Below are positions 49,697 through 59,719 of a stretch of DNA of 64,000 nucleotides, in pieces. Source of the stretch: Chalciporus piperatus (taxonomy: Eukaryota; Basidiomycota; Agaricomycetes; Boletales; Boletaceae); assembly GCA_038093975.1 (NCBI GenBank), contig JBBPTG010000016.1, positions 235,479 to 299,478 on the forward strand, read 5' to 3'. Both the position numbers and the translations under genes were made by a program. Every line of letters begins with the position of its first letter. Positions within the stretch are counted from its first letter, which is position 1. The notes below the pieces were generated by a model. The model did no database searches, was not told where the DNA came from, and saw only the letters and a program-made list of their open reading frames with translations.

Positions 49697-51653
49697 ATGT
49701 CCGACGTTCCCAAGCGCAAGCCTGAACGTCCAAAGGGGACGAAAAACCCCCCCACAGCGAAGAATGCAGGCAGGCCCCGCACAAATGGGGATCCCCCCAG
49801 CGCAAAAAGGTTCCTGAAACAAATCTGATCACAGGTAAGTGCTCGAATCTGATATATTCGCCTACTAACAAATCCCGTTTCAGATACACCCTTGTTTGCT
49901 CCATCTCCAACGCCGCAGCCCTCTGCGATCTCGACGCAGCCACCTACACCATCTCCAACCACTTCCCCACCTCCAACATGTCGAGAGATCCCGAATATCT
50001 CGCCACAACCACAACCTACAAAAGGTGAGTCAAACCGGTGACAGTGTTAATCTATGTTCGCTGATGAAACGATCTGACTTACAGTGAACCCGGTCGATGC
50101 AGCGACACACCAGGATGCAGATAGCGCATCTGCGGAAGCTGTAACGGAACCACAATCAGGACAATCACCTTCGCCGCTGGTCGACGAAAATTCGCCCAGG
50201 CAGTCGCAGTCGCAAGCGCCCGCAAGCACTGTTCAGCCTCGATCTGATCCCCCATCTGGCCGCACAAGCGAGCATACAACTGCGACAACAATTCCTCCCT
50301 GGCCGGTCATCGAAAACCGGTACAGCTCTGATCTCGCGACTGCAGACTTCCGTGACGATGATGAAGCCATGGACGCCGAGGCAAGAGAGGAGTTCATGCA
50401 TGGGTGTGATGAAGATAATGGGGATGCTGCAGAAGAACCTAGTGCCAGTGCGACGGGACCAACAGACACGCCACCGCCGATGAACGGAGAGACTCGGAGT
50501 AAAAAAGAGGCTCAGAGTCGAGCCACAATGCCGATGTGGCTGGCAAGCGAGTACCAGAGGTTGCGGGAGCGTTTGACGGCAGAGATGAAGGCCAACATCT
50601 CAGGTCTTCCTGTCTGTTATCAACATTCGACATTCTACGACGGGCCTGAAAATCCCTATCTCGTAGCACGATCGACATTTCAGCTCTCCGCTGGCTTGTT
50701 CCACCAGCCGCGCTTCTTTGTTTGGCTGCCCCATTTCCTAGTTGACCGTATTCCATGCCCTGCATGCCAAGATGCTGGCCGTCATCCAGCCAAGGGTGCT
50801 CGTGTCTTTCTTCAGAAACATGGATTTGCCCGGTCGCCTCGTCGCACAGTTGACACTGACCGAAACATATACATAGTTGGATACCGATATCTCTGTGGCC
50901 ACAAAGACTGCCGGAAGACGTACCTTAGCTGGAGCCCTACCATCATTGCTGCCTTGCCTCGACCACTAGCCGACCAGTTTGAATTCCGCCTCACTTATCG
51001 AAGTGGGCTATCATCCCGCCTCGCTGCACTCATCCGTGAAGCTTTTAGTTCTGGCCTGGGACCCGAGCAGTTTACGGCAATGATTGAGGCAGCTCATTAT
51101 CGACGCTATGACTCCCTTCAGTGTCAGTACCTTGAAATGGTCCTTGATCGCAGTGAAGGGGGCTCATTGTCCAGACTCTGGACAGCAGCAACTCCCTTTG
51201 GTGCCTTCAGTGATCGTGCAGGATATGCTGGCTTCATTCCCACCCCACGCTACTTTGCACGCTTCTATGACATGTTGGTTGAAGAGTCCATGCCAGCTAT
51301 GCGACAGCTGATTGCTTCGCTGCCTTCTGATATCATCAAGCAGGATCATAGTTTCAAGGTCTGTCTTTCATGCAATCATGACTTGGATCAATAGCTGACT
51401 CAACTGTTTGTAGGCTATCAAGCGTTTGGGCAAGACAGAAGGGGTTCCAACCTTCAATGCTTTGTTTACCACTGTGAATGAGTATGGAGAGATTCGCTCA
51501 ATGACGTTCACACCCTCCAAATCACAAGATGACTGGGCTCCAGTCCTCAAAGCCATGCTTCCCTCATTGAAGAACTTCATCAGGAAAAATACCCTATGCC
51601 ATAGTTGGCCATATGTGCAGCCATGGCACACATTGGACATATTTGTGCTATAA
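49697..51653 (+). pseudogene. DUF6729-like transposon gene, 3' truncated
   Basis: The start MSDVPKRKPERPKGTKNPP carries an AT-hook-like AGRPRTNG. After two introns with an apparent frame irregularity near 49800, a long exon (50084-51358) leads into a conserved region. It reads QPRFFVWLPHFLVDRIPC, CPACQDAGRHPAKG, DRNIYIVGYRYLCGHKDC then RKTYLSWSP, RRYDSLQCQYLEMV and ASLPSDIIKQDHSFK. A splice near 51358 to 51414 continues AIKRLGKTEGVPTFNALF then VNEYGEIRSMTFTPSK. From memory this is the DUF6729 arrangement followed by a transposase-like core in agaricomycetes. The frame ends abruptly at about 51590 in AT-rich palindromic DNA, so most of the catalytic part is lost. Confidence 0.6.
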
Positions 51654-52237
51654 GTTGCACATATGGCACTATATGGGCTATTTATTGCTATAGTACACAA
51701 TGCTACTGATATATCTAGTACAATGTTTGATAGGCGTACTTACTAGACCAGTTATTAAGGATAAAATGTGTACAACTGTCCAATATCCCCGCTACTACAG
51801 CTAACACTGCCATTTCTGCTGCTGATACCCCCGTCGTTTAGATTTATTGTTTTGATTGTTTTACTTTTCATTTCATCATGTATTATATTAGCACCGAATT
51901 CAGCCTGAAGTATTTTAACTCAAGTGTGATATTTTGACATAAAGAGTGAAAAATGGTGCCATATGGAAAAGCCCCCAGTTGTTTTTTCACTTTTCCATTT
52001 GGTGCACATTGTGCACATATAGCTTATATTGATAGAGGCCTTTTACATGTCTACAGGCCCTGCTATATGTTGCAATTTGGTGCTATTTGTATGCTATATG
52101 ATGCACTATAGTTGGGTACTTTTCCCTTTTTGCCATATGGCCCATAGTGCATAAATAACATCAAATAGCATCATATAGCAACAAATATTGCCATATGGTG
52201 ACATATGGCATAAGTCATTTTTCCTGATGGTTTCCCT
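51600..52237. repeat. AT-rich palindrome-dense insertion
   Basis: No gene is present. Words such as gccatatggc, tgcacatatgg, tgctatatgatgcac and gtgcacattgtgcac recur on both strands. The block is bounded by an 11-base direct repeat, taccctatgcc, at 51590-51600 and 52237-52247, which could be a target duplication. The left neighbour (DUF6729-like) and right neighbour (copia) are unrelated. Confidence 0.45.
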
Positions 52238-52470
52238 ACCCTATGCCTTTGCAACGATTCTCGACTCTGGAACCACATTCCATCTCATAAAAGACAGGGG
52301 GTACTTCGTCGACTTCACACCGGAAGATTGTCCTCCCGTCAAAACTGCGAACCATGGCAAGTTGTCGACCACAGGACGAGGGACCTGCATTGTCGAGCTA
52401 ACACTTGGGGATCCACGTACCGTGTCACCCTCAAGGACTGCCTACATGCTCCCGGCGCTCTACTCAACCT
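52238..52470 (+). pseudogene. copia retrotransposon protease-region fragment
   Basis: The frame reads ATILDSGTTFHLIKDRGYF with the aspartic protease DSG motif. It continues DCPPVKTANHGKLSTTGRG and, after a one-base frame change, VTLKDCLHAPGALLNLH, typical of Ty1/copia polyproteins. It is cut off exactly where the 364-bp repeat begins at 52471. A dead fragment. Confidence 0.7.
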
Positions 52471-52834
52471 ACATCAGCAAATCCTCAGGGAGCTGCACAG
52501 TGCTGTGCTGCTCTGCACAGCATGTTACACCTGTCACAGCATGACAGAAAGATTCCCCTCTGTGCAGCATAGCCACAGCACTGTACAGAGTCTCGATTCT
52601 GTCGAAACCTGTACAGACACAAAATTTTGAACAGCCTCTGTAGTACTTACTAGGAAATTCTCTTTGCATGTTCAAGTTCACGACTCAGAGCAGTAGAATA
52701 AAACATATGTATTCCATGTACTGGTACTAATATCATGGTATCTAATACAACTTGAAAGCTCCTGGTTCCAGGTGCATCGTCCTGTCGTCTGTCATCCTGT
52801 TGTTCGTCGCCCTCGTTGTCTTGTCTGTCGTCCA
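52471..52834 (+). repeat. ~0.35-kb dispersed repeat, copy 1
   Basis: From acatcagcaaatcctcaggg to ttgtctgtcgtcc, this block reappears inverted at 60966-61309 with near identity. Copy 1 has an extra ~20 bases (ttacacctgtcacagcatg) flanked by cagcatg repeats. No coding function is seen. Confidence 0.9.
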
Positions 52835-53190
52835 TCGTCATATGTTGTCGCCTCTTCAATCATCTCGTCGTCCCATTGTCAACCCGACATCCATTGTACC
52901 ATCGTCTTCGTTGTCGTCCGTTGTCTCGTTGTCGTCCCGTCGTTCGTTGTCCGTGTCTCGTCATTCATCGTTGTCGTTTGTCATCTCATCGCCTTGTTGT
53001 CCCTTCGCGTCGTTGTCCTGTCGTGTCGTTGTCCTGTCGTGTTCGAGTCGTTGTCCTGTCACGTCCGAGTTGTTGTCCTGTCGCGTCCGAGTTGTTGTCC
53101 TGTCGCGTCGTTGTCCCATTGTCCGTTGTCTGTTGTTTGTCATGCAGTCATCTCGTAGTCCTGTTGTCCATCATTCGAAAAGTTTCGTGA
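52785..53190. repeat. GTTGTCGTCC-type low-complexity array
   Basis: The stretch is dominated by cgttgtc, gtcgtcc and tgtcctgtcg words, giving Arg/Ser/Val-rich spurious frames. Near-tandem copies of gtcgcgtccgagttgttgtcc occur at 53055-53105. Confidence 0.8.
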
Positions 53191-53223
53191 TTCCCTCGGA
53201 CTAGTAGCTCATTGAAGGGGGTA

Positions 53224-53399
53224 TGTTGCACTTATCATTATTTGTTACTTATCATTATTTGTTTATTATCAATTCGCCACTTTCGTCTGCATACACTCTG
53301 CTCTGCATTACGTAATTCTTCACATTGCACTTGCATTGCGTTCTCGTAGCTTTCCCTCAGCGTTCTCTCACCAGACGACCACTGAGGTATGTATTCATA
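53224..53399. repeat. LTR-like fragment, copy 2 (176 bp)
   Basis: Same orientation and length as 47291-47466. Its last part, ttctctcaccagacgacc, is echoed again at 53465-53482 inside the end of the neighbouring gene relic. Confidence 0.6.
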
Positions 53400-53469
53400 T
53401 GTTCTAACTTACTCGCATAACTTACAATAGTTACCTAGTTGTGTTCGGCTAGGTAAATACAGTGTTCTC

Positions 53470-54908
53470 TCACCAGACGACCGCTGAGTTGTGTTCGGCT
53501 AGCTTGTACAGATGATCATACCAGTCGGTATACAGCAGCACTGCTGCGTTCACCAGTGCGGCCTTGATCTCCGGCCTGAAGTTGCGGAAGGTCCAGCGAT
53601 GGGACTGTCCATCCCAATCCATGCCGAGGCAGGGTCTGGCATAGGACCAACCTAACGTTATTTAGATGTCGTTCGACATCGGGACAGAGCTGGAGCATGT
53701 ACTCACTTAGTGTTTAAAAGTCCAGTTACATAACTGGAAAAAAACCGAAACTTAACTTAACTGGAGCGAAATATAACTGAAACCGGGTGAAAAATTGTAA
53801 CTGGTTACGTCCAGTTTCAGTTACAGTTTTGTCACTTCCAAAATTTTACAAAACTGTACACAAACTGGTTATAACTGATTATAAATAATAACCTATATAT
53901 GGTCATCTACCACTATTTTTCCTGATTTTTTACAAATTTTTCCGACCTGATTTGACTTTCTTTCTGAATATTGAAGTAAATTGATGAAATGACTGATTGA
54001 GACACACTCAACTCAAATACACATGTTAATTTGCACTGCTGAGATTACATATTTGCTTGTATTTTACTTAACTTGACCTCCCTTCCAATGCTATATCCAC
54101 CAAAATATATGATAATCATGGTAATATAATAAAATGAGCATATCTTCACAAGGACTGAACCAAATCACATGATCCAGGGGTCATTTTAAAGCTACGAATC
54201 AGGGCTTTCTAATTTTTGTCCAGTTATTACAAAAAACCGGTAACAAACCGATCACAAACTGGACCATAACTGATATGACAGTTATGTAGAGTTTCAGTTC
54301 AGTTAAACTGATTTTGCCGAAATTGATAACCAGTTACAGTTACAGTTTTGTCAAAAGAGGTATAAAAACTTAACTTAACTGGACTTTTAAACACTATACT
54401 CACTAAGGGTCAGAGCATCTAGCCTCCGCAGGTTGATCTCTGGATGCTCGTACTGCCACAGGGAGACTGCGGCAGGTTCATGCCTCGCAACGTAGCATTC
54501 CTCCACCATGTAAATATCGAGGACCCAGATATGTACCTGCCCCTGTTCCGCTGCAGCCCGGCGAAGTTGGGCCGTACATGCATCAAAGATGGAGTCACCA
54601 TAAACGAAGTTACGAGCGAGGGCTTTGGCGGCCTCCTCGTTGTCGCTATTGTTTGTGGCCGTCCAGTGGCGGAGCACACAGTGCTGGATGTTACGCCGCC
54701 AGCAAAAGCGGCGGAGGAGCTCGTAGTATGAGAGGGGGATTGGGATGACCGTTGGGTTGGCCCTCCCCTCCGTCTGGATGGTGACCGTGGCCCGGCCATC
54801 CTGATTGGCACACTGGAAGGTGTCCCGGGATCGGTTCCGCACCTCCATGGGGGAGGGGGGGTCGTTGGGAAAGAGGGATCCAGAGGGGACAGCGGTGGCT
54901 TGGGACAT
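53470..54908 (-). pseudogene. Hypothetical gene interrupted by a hAT-type MITE
   Basis: The minus frame from the ATG at 54908 (MSQATAVPSGSLFPNDPPS) runs to the MITE at 54396. It continues on the far side in the same frame once the MITE and one target duplication are discounted: LRRLDALTLSEY before, MLQLCPDVERHLNNVR after. A one-base frame shift near 53650 is then needed to read WSYARPCLGMDWDGQSHRW and AAVLLYTDWYDHLYKLAEHN to a stop at 53472-53470. The family is unknown. The MITE and the frame shift indicate a broken gene. Confidence 0.6.
53708..54396. mobile_element. hAT-type MITE (689 bp) with 8-bp target duplication
   Basis: Ends read inward as tagtgtttaaaagtccagtt on both sides, with near-perfect terminal inverted repeats. 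Direct repeats tactcact lie exactly outside (53700-53707 and 54397-54404). The interior repeats aactgga, cagttacagtt and related words and has no coding capacity. The TAGTG start matches the hAT element at 42454. Confidence 0.92.
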
Positions 54909-55560
54909 AATGGCGGAATTGGATGTTTGTCTATCTCCTCCCTGTATTTATATATGCATTTATTGTATCTGGGTCCAAACTCGGTATTATGTATACTATA
55001 CCATTATATACGAGGATAGCTTGTGTTTGGAACAGAGCTTCTAATTTCAAATTGATATCATATATATGAGAACATGCCGACAGATGTGCGACAAGGTTTG
55101 ATGGATGTTCGACAAGGTTCGACACATGTTCGACACATGTTCGACACATGTTCGACGCCTGTGGGAATGTAGCAGTGGGTATACATAATTCTCATTTTGC
55201 CAGGGCGGTTGATATCATGGTACCTATCTAGCAATATGCCAACAGATGTTAGACCAGGCTCTGTAGCTATCCATCAATGTTTCACAGGTGTTCGACCATG
55301 TTCAACGTGTTCAATGAGGTGTTCGATGGAGGCTTGGGGTAACACTCCATATATTCGTAGGTTTATCGGTCCGCCGTGTTTCCTTCCATCTTCGATCCCC
55401 CCCTTCTGACAGAGGCTCGACAAAGCTCGAGGGCCTTGTGAACACTCAATCCCTCCTTGTGCAGGGACCGTCAAGATCATGATACTTATGTATTTACATG
55501 AGATGCATGTGACTCCTAATATCTACCAACGGCCCCGGGTCCCGCCATGGACCTAACCGC
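54909..55560. repeat. Spacer with GTTCGACA repeats
   Basis: Around 55080-55160 there is a short tandem array (gttcgacacat, three near-perfect copies, plus diverged ones), and similar gttcgac words recur to 55330. No gene is recognised. Confidence 0.5.
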
Positions 55561-56790
55561 ATCTCGCCCTCCTTGCCACCCTCGACAAAGCCACTGTCAA
55601 GGCTGCCTTCCAAGCTGAGAACATCAATCGTCGTCCTCACCCTGCGATTTCTGTGAGAAGCCTGGTCACTGTTCACACAAATGCTATGCTTTGCAGCGCG
55701 CTAAGGAGTCCCACAAAGTGCCAGGCGTCCTAGCAAGGGTAGGAAAGCCAATCAAACCCAGACCCCAGCTTCGACCACCACCCCTGCCTCTGCCTCTGCT
55801 GCTTCAACCTCATCCAAAACGCCTCAGGATGTCGTGGAGTATGCAGGAAATGCAAGTCTTCGTCCAGTGATCCCTCTGATCCCCTCTCACCGCTCCAACT
55901 TGATGCTGACGTCGATTGGAATGCAGACTCAGGCGCCACTTCTCATATGACCCCTCATCGCCACTGGCTTCGCAATTATACCCCAAAATGCATGCCTATC
56001 AGGTTGGCTGACAACACTGTCGTCTATTCTTCTGGTGTTGGGTCTGTGGTGTTCCACCCGGTGATTGGGGGGAAGAGCGCTAGAGCGGTCAAGTTCACTC
56101 ATGTCTTGCATGTTCCTGACCTTCAAAACAATCTCCTCGCTGTCCTGTACCTCGCTCGTCACTCCAACTTCGTTGTCCTAATAAACTCCTCTCACATGAC
56201 GTTCTCCAGGCCTTCTGGGCCTCCTGTCTTCGTCGCCTCTATCAACGACAACAACACTGCGTTGCTGGATGGTTGTACTGAGCCTATCACCGAATTTGGA
56301 CATCCTGCTGCGTCTATTCCCCTTGATTTGTCTCTTTGGCATCGCAGATTGGCTCACCATCACCTTGCAGGTGTAAAAGCGCTCATTGAGCGTGACTTGG
56401 TGACCGGTCTCAAGCTGGAGGTCAAGACTCCGCCCAACCCTGTCTGTGAACCTTGCCTCGCTGGCAAGATGCATTCCAACCCATTCCCTAGCTCGGAATG
56501 GCGCGCTTCTCGTCCGCTCGAGCTGGTACACTCTGATGTACATCAAGTGCCCTATAGGACTTTCTCTGGCTTTCGCTATTGGGTGACCTTCATTGATGAT
56601 TACTCTAGGTATCGCTTTGTGGTTCCCATGAAGGCCAAGTCCAACGTCTTTGATGCGTTCAAGCAGTTCAAGGCTTATGCTGAGAACCAGTCTGAGCGCA
56701 AAATCAAGATGTTGAGAGATGACAAGGGCGGTGAGTACATGAGTCGAGCTATGCTTGATTTTCTGACTTCGGAAATCATCAGCCTTGTGC
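55560..56790 (+). pseudogene. Ty1/copia gag-pol fragment (nucleocapsid to integrase)
   Basis: Pieces in order are a gag tail with a CCHC zinc knuckle (CEKPGHCSHKCYALQ, about 55640), the protease site NADSGATSHM (55921-55950), a GAG-pre-integrase segment WHRRLAHHHLAGV with CEPCLAGKMHSNPF, and the integrase core start LVHSDVHQVP to DDKGGEYMS. The frame is open from 55947 to 56838 but leaves copia similarity near 56790. The remainder of the integrase and all of the reverse transcriptase and RNase H are absent. This is a different copy from the fragment at 52238. Confidence 0.85.
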
Positions 56791-57084
56791 TCACTGTCGT
56801 CCCTCTGGCAGCCAATGTGTGGCTAGAAAGGACCAGTTAAATGAGTGGACATCATGTACTTGCTGCAAAGACCTGACGGTCGACGACACAGCTTTCTCAA
56901 CATTGCCAGAGATATGTTCATCTTCAGGGAAAGTCCTCCAAAACCCAAAGCAATGCACGACGGCCACTGAGAAGTTGACCCCATCACCCACCACCACCCA
57001 GAAGGCGAAGCCAAGGACGACGGCGGCCAAGCTGAGTTGGCATTTTTCTACGTTGTTGTTGTTAACCGGTGTACAGCAAACCAT

Positions 57085-58189
57085 ATGGCGGATATAATTG
57101 ATGCTGCCCACAGTAACAAAGGTCAGTAGATGGTATTCATGATGGACTGTTGTGTATAAACATCACAAAAGTCCAGGTCGACTGGGACACCGACGAATAT
57201 TATCAGGCTTTGGGAAAGCAAAATTTCGGAATCAACCCCCAGTTCGAAGCGGCATTGCAAAAGTGATTTCCTCCAATCAACCTATCATGCTTGACTCAGC
57301 CCACCAATGCTGGAATGAAGATCGTGATCAAGAATCCATTTGTGGAGACTGATAAGCAAGATCACATAATACTGTGGTTTTTGCCTGAGTTATTCACAAA
57401 ATCTCGCCAGGTAAGAAGTCGACTGCCAGCACGGTTCTGCATTCTGACGAACCCATAGAATGACATCAAGTGAGTTACGAAGATTGTGAAGCCAGCGTTG
57501 GAACAGCTGAAAGTGCTAGAGAACCCGATCAGCATCCTGGTAAATGGCAAGGCAATGCTCGCTATTTCAAAACCAATACCGATGTTGGGTCTCTCAATAT
57601 CTCACCAGTGTGGCACCCACAAGGACACAAGATAACTCCTCCAAGAATGGTTCCCAATCCTGCTAACTGGACTTAGACAGCAGAGCATCTTCTCCGTGCC
57701 ATGCCCACACTGCAGCATGCTGGCGAGCCAGTTCAGCGATGGTTGCGCGAAAGCGAAGTCACATTCACCCTTATAGATGCTTTGCTCACTATGGTTCATC
57801 CAGACCTGTATCAGCGAGCATCTGAAGTTCAGCAGAATCTCCTGGCCGACGAAGAAATTATGGACTTGCATGAATATCTTATGGCCTGGCCGACAGTTTT
57901 TACAGCCCTCGCTCTGGTTTACAATTGGGAAACCCCCTTTCATTGTGATGTCAAATCACTTCTCCAATGGTATGATTTATTTTTCAGTGTGGGGTCATAC
58001 AAAGATGCAATTTTGGAATTACCACCATTGGGTCTTTGCCTTCGCTATGTGCCTGGCACGGCGGCGATGTTCAGCAGCTTGCTTCTGAGACATGGTGTGA
58101 GCGATGTGAATCAAGGTGACCACATCGGCTATGTGTTTTACATGCGACCAAGCATATTCCAATTCGCCTGTGTTTCCCCTGGTGGTTAA
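57085..58189 (+). pseudogene. TET/JBP-family 2OG-Fe(II) dioxygenase, mutated
   Basis: Fungal TET/JBP enzymes oxidise 5-methylcytosine. From the ATG at 57085 the frame MADIIDAAHSNK splices to QVDWDTDEYYQALGKQNFG. It then passes an in-frame TGA (near 57268) to read FVETDKQDHIILWFLPELF then TKSRQ, and meets a second TGA near 57472. A frame shift near 57540 leads to GSLNISPVWHPQGHK. The C-terminal core (57701-58189) is open and holds the ligands: HCD in TPFHCDVKS, then GSYKDAILELPPLG, the distal His in LLRHGV and the Arg in GYVFYMRP. The core is well preserved, but the upstream breaks make a full-length enzyme unlikely. The upstream exons before 57085 are unclear. Confidence 0.72.
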
Positions 58190-58919
58190 ATGACACACAT
58201 TACAAATGCAACAAAATAGTCAGTACTAGTATATCTACATGTATGCAGTCAGAATCTATTCCATTCACCCACCATCTACAAGCCTCTCGAGCTCTGTGAA
58301 CTTGTTGTCCCAGAATCCATCAGCGTCCCTGTCCTGTAATCTACTCCAAACCTCGGTGATGGGGGTTGTAATCTCTGTCGGCATCGCTGAGATTAATCTC
58401 ATTAGCATCGCTGTGTGTTCAACAATTAGTGTTTTAAAGTCCAGTCCGGTCCGGTCTTTTTCCTTATTAGGAAGGCGACCGGACCGAGACTGGTTTTTTC
58501 AATTAATTAATTTAAAAAGACTGGATCAAAACCAATAAAAAGCGGTCTTTTGGCGGTTGCAACCGGTTTTTTCCTTAGTGTAAGACAAATCAAAAATAGT
58601 ACAGGTTCTTGGCTATAAATCGGTTTCTGGGTCAAGCGAAACGGTTCGCACGCCACAGAGATATGAGCATTTCAAAACAGCATGTTTTTTGTAGTGATAC
58701 ATCAGCTATTATCAAGTTACGTGTAAAGTCAAGACCAATCATAGACTCAATTCTCAACACAGACCAATGAAATATAGATAAACATGTAACTCAGAGAGTG
58801 TATATACATGATTGAATGAATTCTATGACATGTTAATCAATATTGTCATTGGCTAATTTCAATATTCATCAAAAAACTCTTGCTTATTTTACTTGTTTTT
58901 TTTTAAATGGGAATGGGTT
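57999..58919 (+). repeat. Inverted copy B of the ~0.92-kb TET/JBP 3' repeat
   Basis: Counterpart of 41216-42141. It starts inside the dioxygenase core (YKDAILEL) and ends at acttgttttttttttaaatggg. Immediately after its end the sequence reads gggttaaggtagggttcggg, a degenerate G-strand telomere-like run. Confidence 0.9.
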
Positions 58920-59070
58920 AAGGTAGGGTTCGGGAGACAATTAGCCCCTATGTTCTATGATTTTGCAAGAAAAGGTGTACCGGAACAGAACAAAATTGAT
59001 CATGAATACTCTACAATACACGGAGGGAGTTCACTAACGTCATACGCGTTATACCGAGATGCCCGTTTTC

Positions 59071-59255
59071 ACGCAAATCAACATGGATGTTGATTTGCGT
59101 TGAATAAATGCGCGCGCCGTATCATGAACAAGACGACCAGACATTTCACAATGATTCAACATGTATCTTGAATTATGATTATTTACCATGACCATAGGTT
59201 TTGTAACCCCATTAACGTTGATTTCACTCAATTCGACATGCATGTCGAATTGCGT
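59071..59255. repeat. Two related palindromes
   Basis: The first, 59071-59100, has perfect 14-base arms (acgcaaatcaacat) around a 2-base centre. The second, 59226-59255, contains a perfect 24-base palindrome (caattcgacatg and its complement). Aligned, the two 30-mers differ at six positions, four of which form two compensatory pairs. A weaker palindrome (ttcaacatgtatcttgaa) lies between them. No gene is present. Confidence 0.8.
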
Positions 59256-59466
59256 TAAATCAGTGTTATGTTGTTTTGAACGATCTCAGTTATATTATAT
59301 GCTTACAGCATTAATGAATTAATCAATGATGTGGGAATACTCAATCAAAAGAATCAGGTACCGAATACATCAATTTAAGGGTATTTACAGACAATGTCTA
59401 AATCAAGCTAATCCGATCGATAATGATCAATCAAAGGATCTACCATATATCTAGTACAACTCCATC

Positions 59467-59715
59467 ATGAAGTCGGCACTAGAATTTCTTGAAGAAATGG
59501 CCGCGTCGCGTGGTCTGTCGTCATCATCATCGCCGGAAGATCTGGCAGGTGAGTGATGTTGCGTTGAAGTGGAATGTTTGATCATACCTCTCTCAGCGCG
59601 AAGGGACTTCAAATTCAGTTTCCGAGCTTCAGCGGACACACGCGACCGCTCGACAATGGCGGCAGATGTCATCAAGCTTATACCACTCTACGTATGCCAA
59701 TGGTTCTTTTGGCCA
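59467..59715 (+). pseudogene. 5' fragment of an unidentified gene
   Basis: The ATG at 59467 opens MKSALEFLEEMAASRG, which splices over a GT-AG intron to RRDFKFSFRASADTRDRST and MAADVIKLIPLYVCQW. Coding character ends where the minus-strand Plavaka fragment ends (about 59720). The family is not recognised. Confidence 0.4.
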
Positions 59716-59719
59716 GGTA

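Noticed and set aside
52772..53204. Overlapping Arg/Ser/Val-rich frames as genes
   Set aside because: All three frames are open because of the GTTGTCGTCC-type low-complexity repeat.
41216..58919. KDZ transposon carrying the TET/JBP gene
   Set aside because: No KDZ transposase motifs were found; the transposases present are hAT, Plavaka and a DUF6729-like fragment.
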